A stretch of DNA of 14,328 bases from Microcaldota archaeon (lineage in GTDB: Archaea; Micrarchaeota; Micrarchaeia; Norongarragalinales; Norongarragalinaceae): assembly GCA_016214445.1 (NCBI GenBank), contig JACROM010000060.1:1-14328 (forward strand), read 5' to 3'. The notes beneath the pieces were generated by a model. The model had not been told where the DNA came from and ran no database searches. It was given only the letters and a program-made list of their open reading frames with translations. The stretch's first letter is position 1. The number at the start of each line of letters is the position of its first letter. Shown here piece by piece: positions 14,001 through 14,328 of the stretch. A program made the position numbers and the translations under genes.

Positions 14001-14160
14001 GACCTCGTCGCTGCAGAACGCCACCACTCTTAAACCCCAAACCGGCCTTTTCTCCAAGCCAGCCGAGGTCGGCCTGGGTATCCTCGCAGCCCTCGCCATA
14101 GCCGGCCTGTTCTACTACTTCCGTTACCACAAGCCGCCGGGACCGGTGGAAGAGTTGTAA
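11017..14160 (+). CDS. Large secreted, helix-rich, C-terminally anchored surface protein
   Basis: 1047 residues. The N-terminus (MRLLLLFFLMASSVVALSQ) is a signal peptide and the C-terminus has one membrane helix (about 1018-1035) followed by a short tail, so most of the protein is outside the cell. About 40-525 and 750-1010 are heptad-like, rich in Ala, Glu, Lys, Gln and Leu, and probably coiled coil. Between them (about 528-740) is a beta-rich segment containing NVIVPLPTELDGVVI and SSVTYHFKNRLPVELKLF, where a globular domain is likely. A Gln-rich stretch occurs near 848-870 (SLQQQEQQQADED), and CSKC (816-819) could form a disulfide or bind metal. No known domain is recognised. Roles in adhesion, cell contact or surface structure are inferred from the shape alone. 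Alternatives include an S-layer or stalk component. Confidence 0.85.
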   Translation: MRLLLLFFLMASSVVALSQYGHAFPSVESKLVLLSCKQFETQVRLTPFAATIKGFEESVASAKEAIRYIQDSYTAAMIQRGPLFYGGSNIVGYFTLSYRCYHSGQHALRQAIQSVILASSSLDSTADQIASLGGDELLESALAEISEADDAIERMDASSDPLGGSFVKALNATEHAAKSQITINHAVKLLLDQGGLLEKIFIQNSKLLKSRQEAIKKMDEMETQTGEAQREAARLQEELTREKLFLIPENAFSLQQTKYADSSLSYEFPEKWDKANALLSESLFNSKEAQKLRSKDSGYMNKALSLWRKSLSQALESSALFNSAKSETQSLERALVTKITSLRKKAAQKTAEQLDDPLPRLLGERVIELSRRLALLETPPDLKFEDHLSSLYSLLDRAEKDGVDVGQERSEAKRLQDAQEVRALASAVEEKTLQKYAYLETLYAGLLQFEEIVSLPHSAFSENTLRSDAIGSLKETEKQLGSAKKEAGKKTQDALRKALADSLSYAVSAGEVFLDSPVREEITLTLENMFGFGGSNVIVPLPTELDGVVIRSAQEGVSLVEKGLRLSAVAPYSQYEIQLERERVLARTIKRVDYELFSDFEQSRRRLEVSFEAESSFPVLVEEKLAFPPDDVSPYAQVAGDTLRSSVRGLKGQNSFAFEYSVRSPVDFRRELSSNSSVTYHFKNRLPVELKLFKASLIEAFDCAAEGLAALGGKAYLAEFSFPLKQGETKSVVVQLSCKPSSTMPEVPLSSSSSPLFLRQAASWAQYAPESAEWLKEAEDAFDHLDSARYSLAVEKLESLQKSFSKSLDAKASSLCSKCSQQVRSLVQEARSAVFVSDFSGADQLLQQASSLQQQEQQQADEDARQKEELLQSVRSLSVPQLSAFEAAFSMGKTGSPYYEEANEAYKSAKKIVADLQKEKPVAQMQESLRVLGEEQQQLDAALEKAKGGAEAALETARLAQKQFGDPASQLSLDEAENAFGGGLYSKAEAAARKVTSSLQNATTLKPQTGLFSKPAEVGLGILAALAIAGLFYYFRYHKPPGPVEEL

Positions 14161-14210
14161 CGTAACTGTTGTGAAAACCATGAAACCTGCGGTTCACGAA
14201 AACTAGTTGA

Positions 14211-14246
14211 CACTTTTGCCATAATCTATAAGGGGTGGCAAAAGTG
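14211..14246. repeat. Perfect 11-base inverted repeat around a TATA-like box
   Basis: CACTTTTGCCA (14211-14221) and its exact complement TGGCAAAAGTG (14236-14246) flank TAATCTATAAGGGG. The spacer holds a TATA-like sequence and GGGG. As DNA this could be an operator that hides the promoter; as RNA it could be a hairpin hiding a ribosome site and the GTG at 14235 or 14244. An 11-base perfect match so close together is unlikely by chance. Confidence 0.6.
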
Positions 14247-14328
14247 GTTGATTGGGAGAAGAAAAAACGGTTTTTCGTGAGGCATATGGAAGACGAGCCT
14301 ATGGCTCGTCTTTGTCGTTTGTTGAGGA
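14235..14328 (+). CDS. Possible 5' end of a gene cut off by the window edge
   Basis: From the GTG at 14235 the frame stays open for 31 codons to the window end, while the two other plus frames stop. It reads MAKVVDWEKKKRFFV and continues basic and charged. GTG at 14244 is an alternative, with GGGG and GGTGG just upstream; ATG at 14286 is a third choice. The inverted repeat at 14211-14246 covers the first two start codons and a hairpin lies inside the frame. No family is recognised and only the beginning is present. It may instead be non-coding structured RNA. Confidence 0.35.
   Translation, partial: MAKVVDWEKKKRFFVRHMEDEPMARLCRLLR
14290..14312 (+). other. 10-bp perfect hairpin near the window end
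   Basis: AAGACGAGCC (14290-14299) pairs perfectly with GGCTCGTCTT (14303-14312) across a 3-base loop TAT. It lies 44 bases after the inverted repeat at 14211-14246. It could be a terminator-like or regulatory hairpin, or part of a structured RNA running off the window. Confidence 0.55.

Noticed and set aside
1..14328. CRISPR array, tRNA, rRNA or insertion sequence
   Set aside because: No regularly spaced identical repeats, cloverleaf, rRNA motifs, transposase or terminal inverted repeats were seen.

Overview
The window reads as part of a small archaeal genome, most likely from a DPANN-type lineage (Diapherotrites or Micrarchaeota are plausible, but I cannot place it from sequence alone). Reasons: an archaeal-type SecG/Sec61-beta gene, start codons that mostly lie 22-28 bases downstream of TATA-like boxes (leaderless transcription), a few GGTG/GAGGGGG ribosome sites, T-rich terminators, many TGA/ATG overlaps, and families common in archaea (DUF92, VIT1/CCC1, AbrB plus winged helix, orphan PEP-utilising mobile domain). 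No CRISPR array, rRNA, tRNA or insertion sequence is visible.

Layout. 1-469 is non-coding and AT-rich; it holds a 36-base imperfect direct repeat (180-215 and 325-360, each ending in a TATA-like TTTTAAAA) enclosing four tandem hairpins, then a hairpin plus T-run just before the first gene. 470-2434 (+) is a K+-independent membrane pyrophosphatase, with a terminator across its stop codon. 2514-3371 (+) is a DUF92 membrane protein, probably a polyprenyl-phosphate kinase relative, followed by a possible leaderless 25-residue basic protein (3410-3487). A minus-strand operon (5420 to 3474) carries a small basic/hydrophobic protein, a PfkB kinase, a 36-residue peptide that is half Lys/Arg, and an endonuclease III-like glycosylase. 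Next on the minus strand lies a broken methyltransferase-like gene (6075 to 5441; one in-frame TGA, one frameshift). Two related membrane-anchored proteins with a glutamine-amidotransferase-like fold (6964-6128 and 8756-7830) flank a VIT1/CCC1 metal transporter (7830-7108), which overlaps the second by one base.

A very compact divergent promoter (8757-8794) separates this group from secG (8795-8953, +), which is followed by a protein with a C-terminal phospho-histidine swivelling domain and no ATP-grasp or PEP-binding part (8964-10355). Converging on it is an AbrB/winged-helix regulator (10901-10344), transcribed divergently from a 1047-residue secreted, helix-rich, C-terminally anchored surface protein (11017-14160). 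The last 170 bases contain an 11-base perfect inverted repeat around a TATA-like box, the possible start of another gene, and a 10-bp hairpin.

The themes are membrane energetics and secretion (pyrophosphatase, SecG, metal transport), surface proteins (two anchored GATase-like proteins and the large coiled-coil protein) and DNA repair. The least explained parts are the hairpin cassette upstream of the pyrophosphatase, the GATase-like pair with the VIT transporter, the large surface protein with its divergent AbrB regulator, and the inverted repeats at the right edge.
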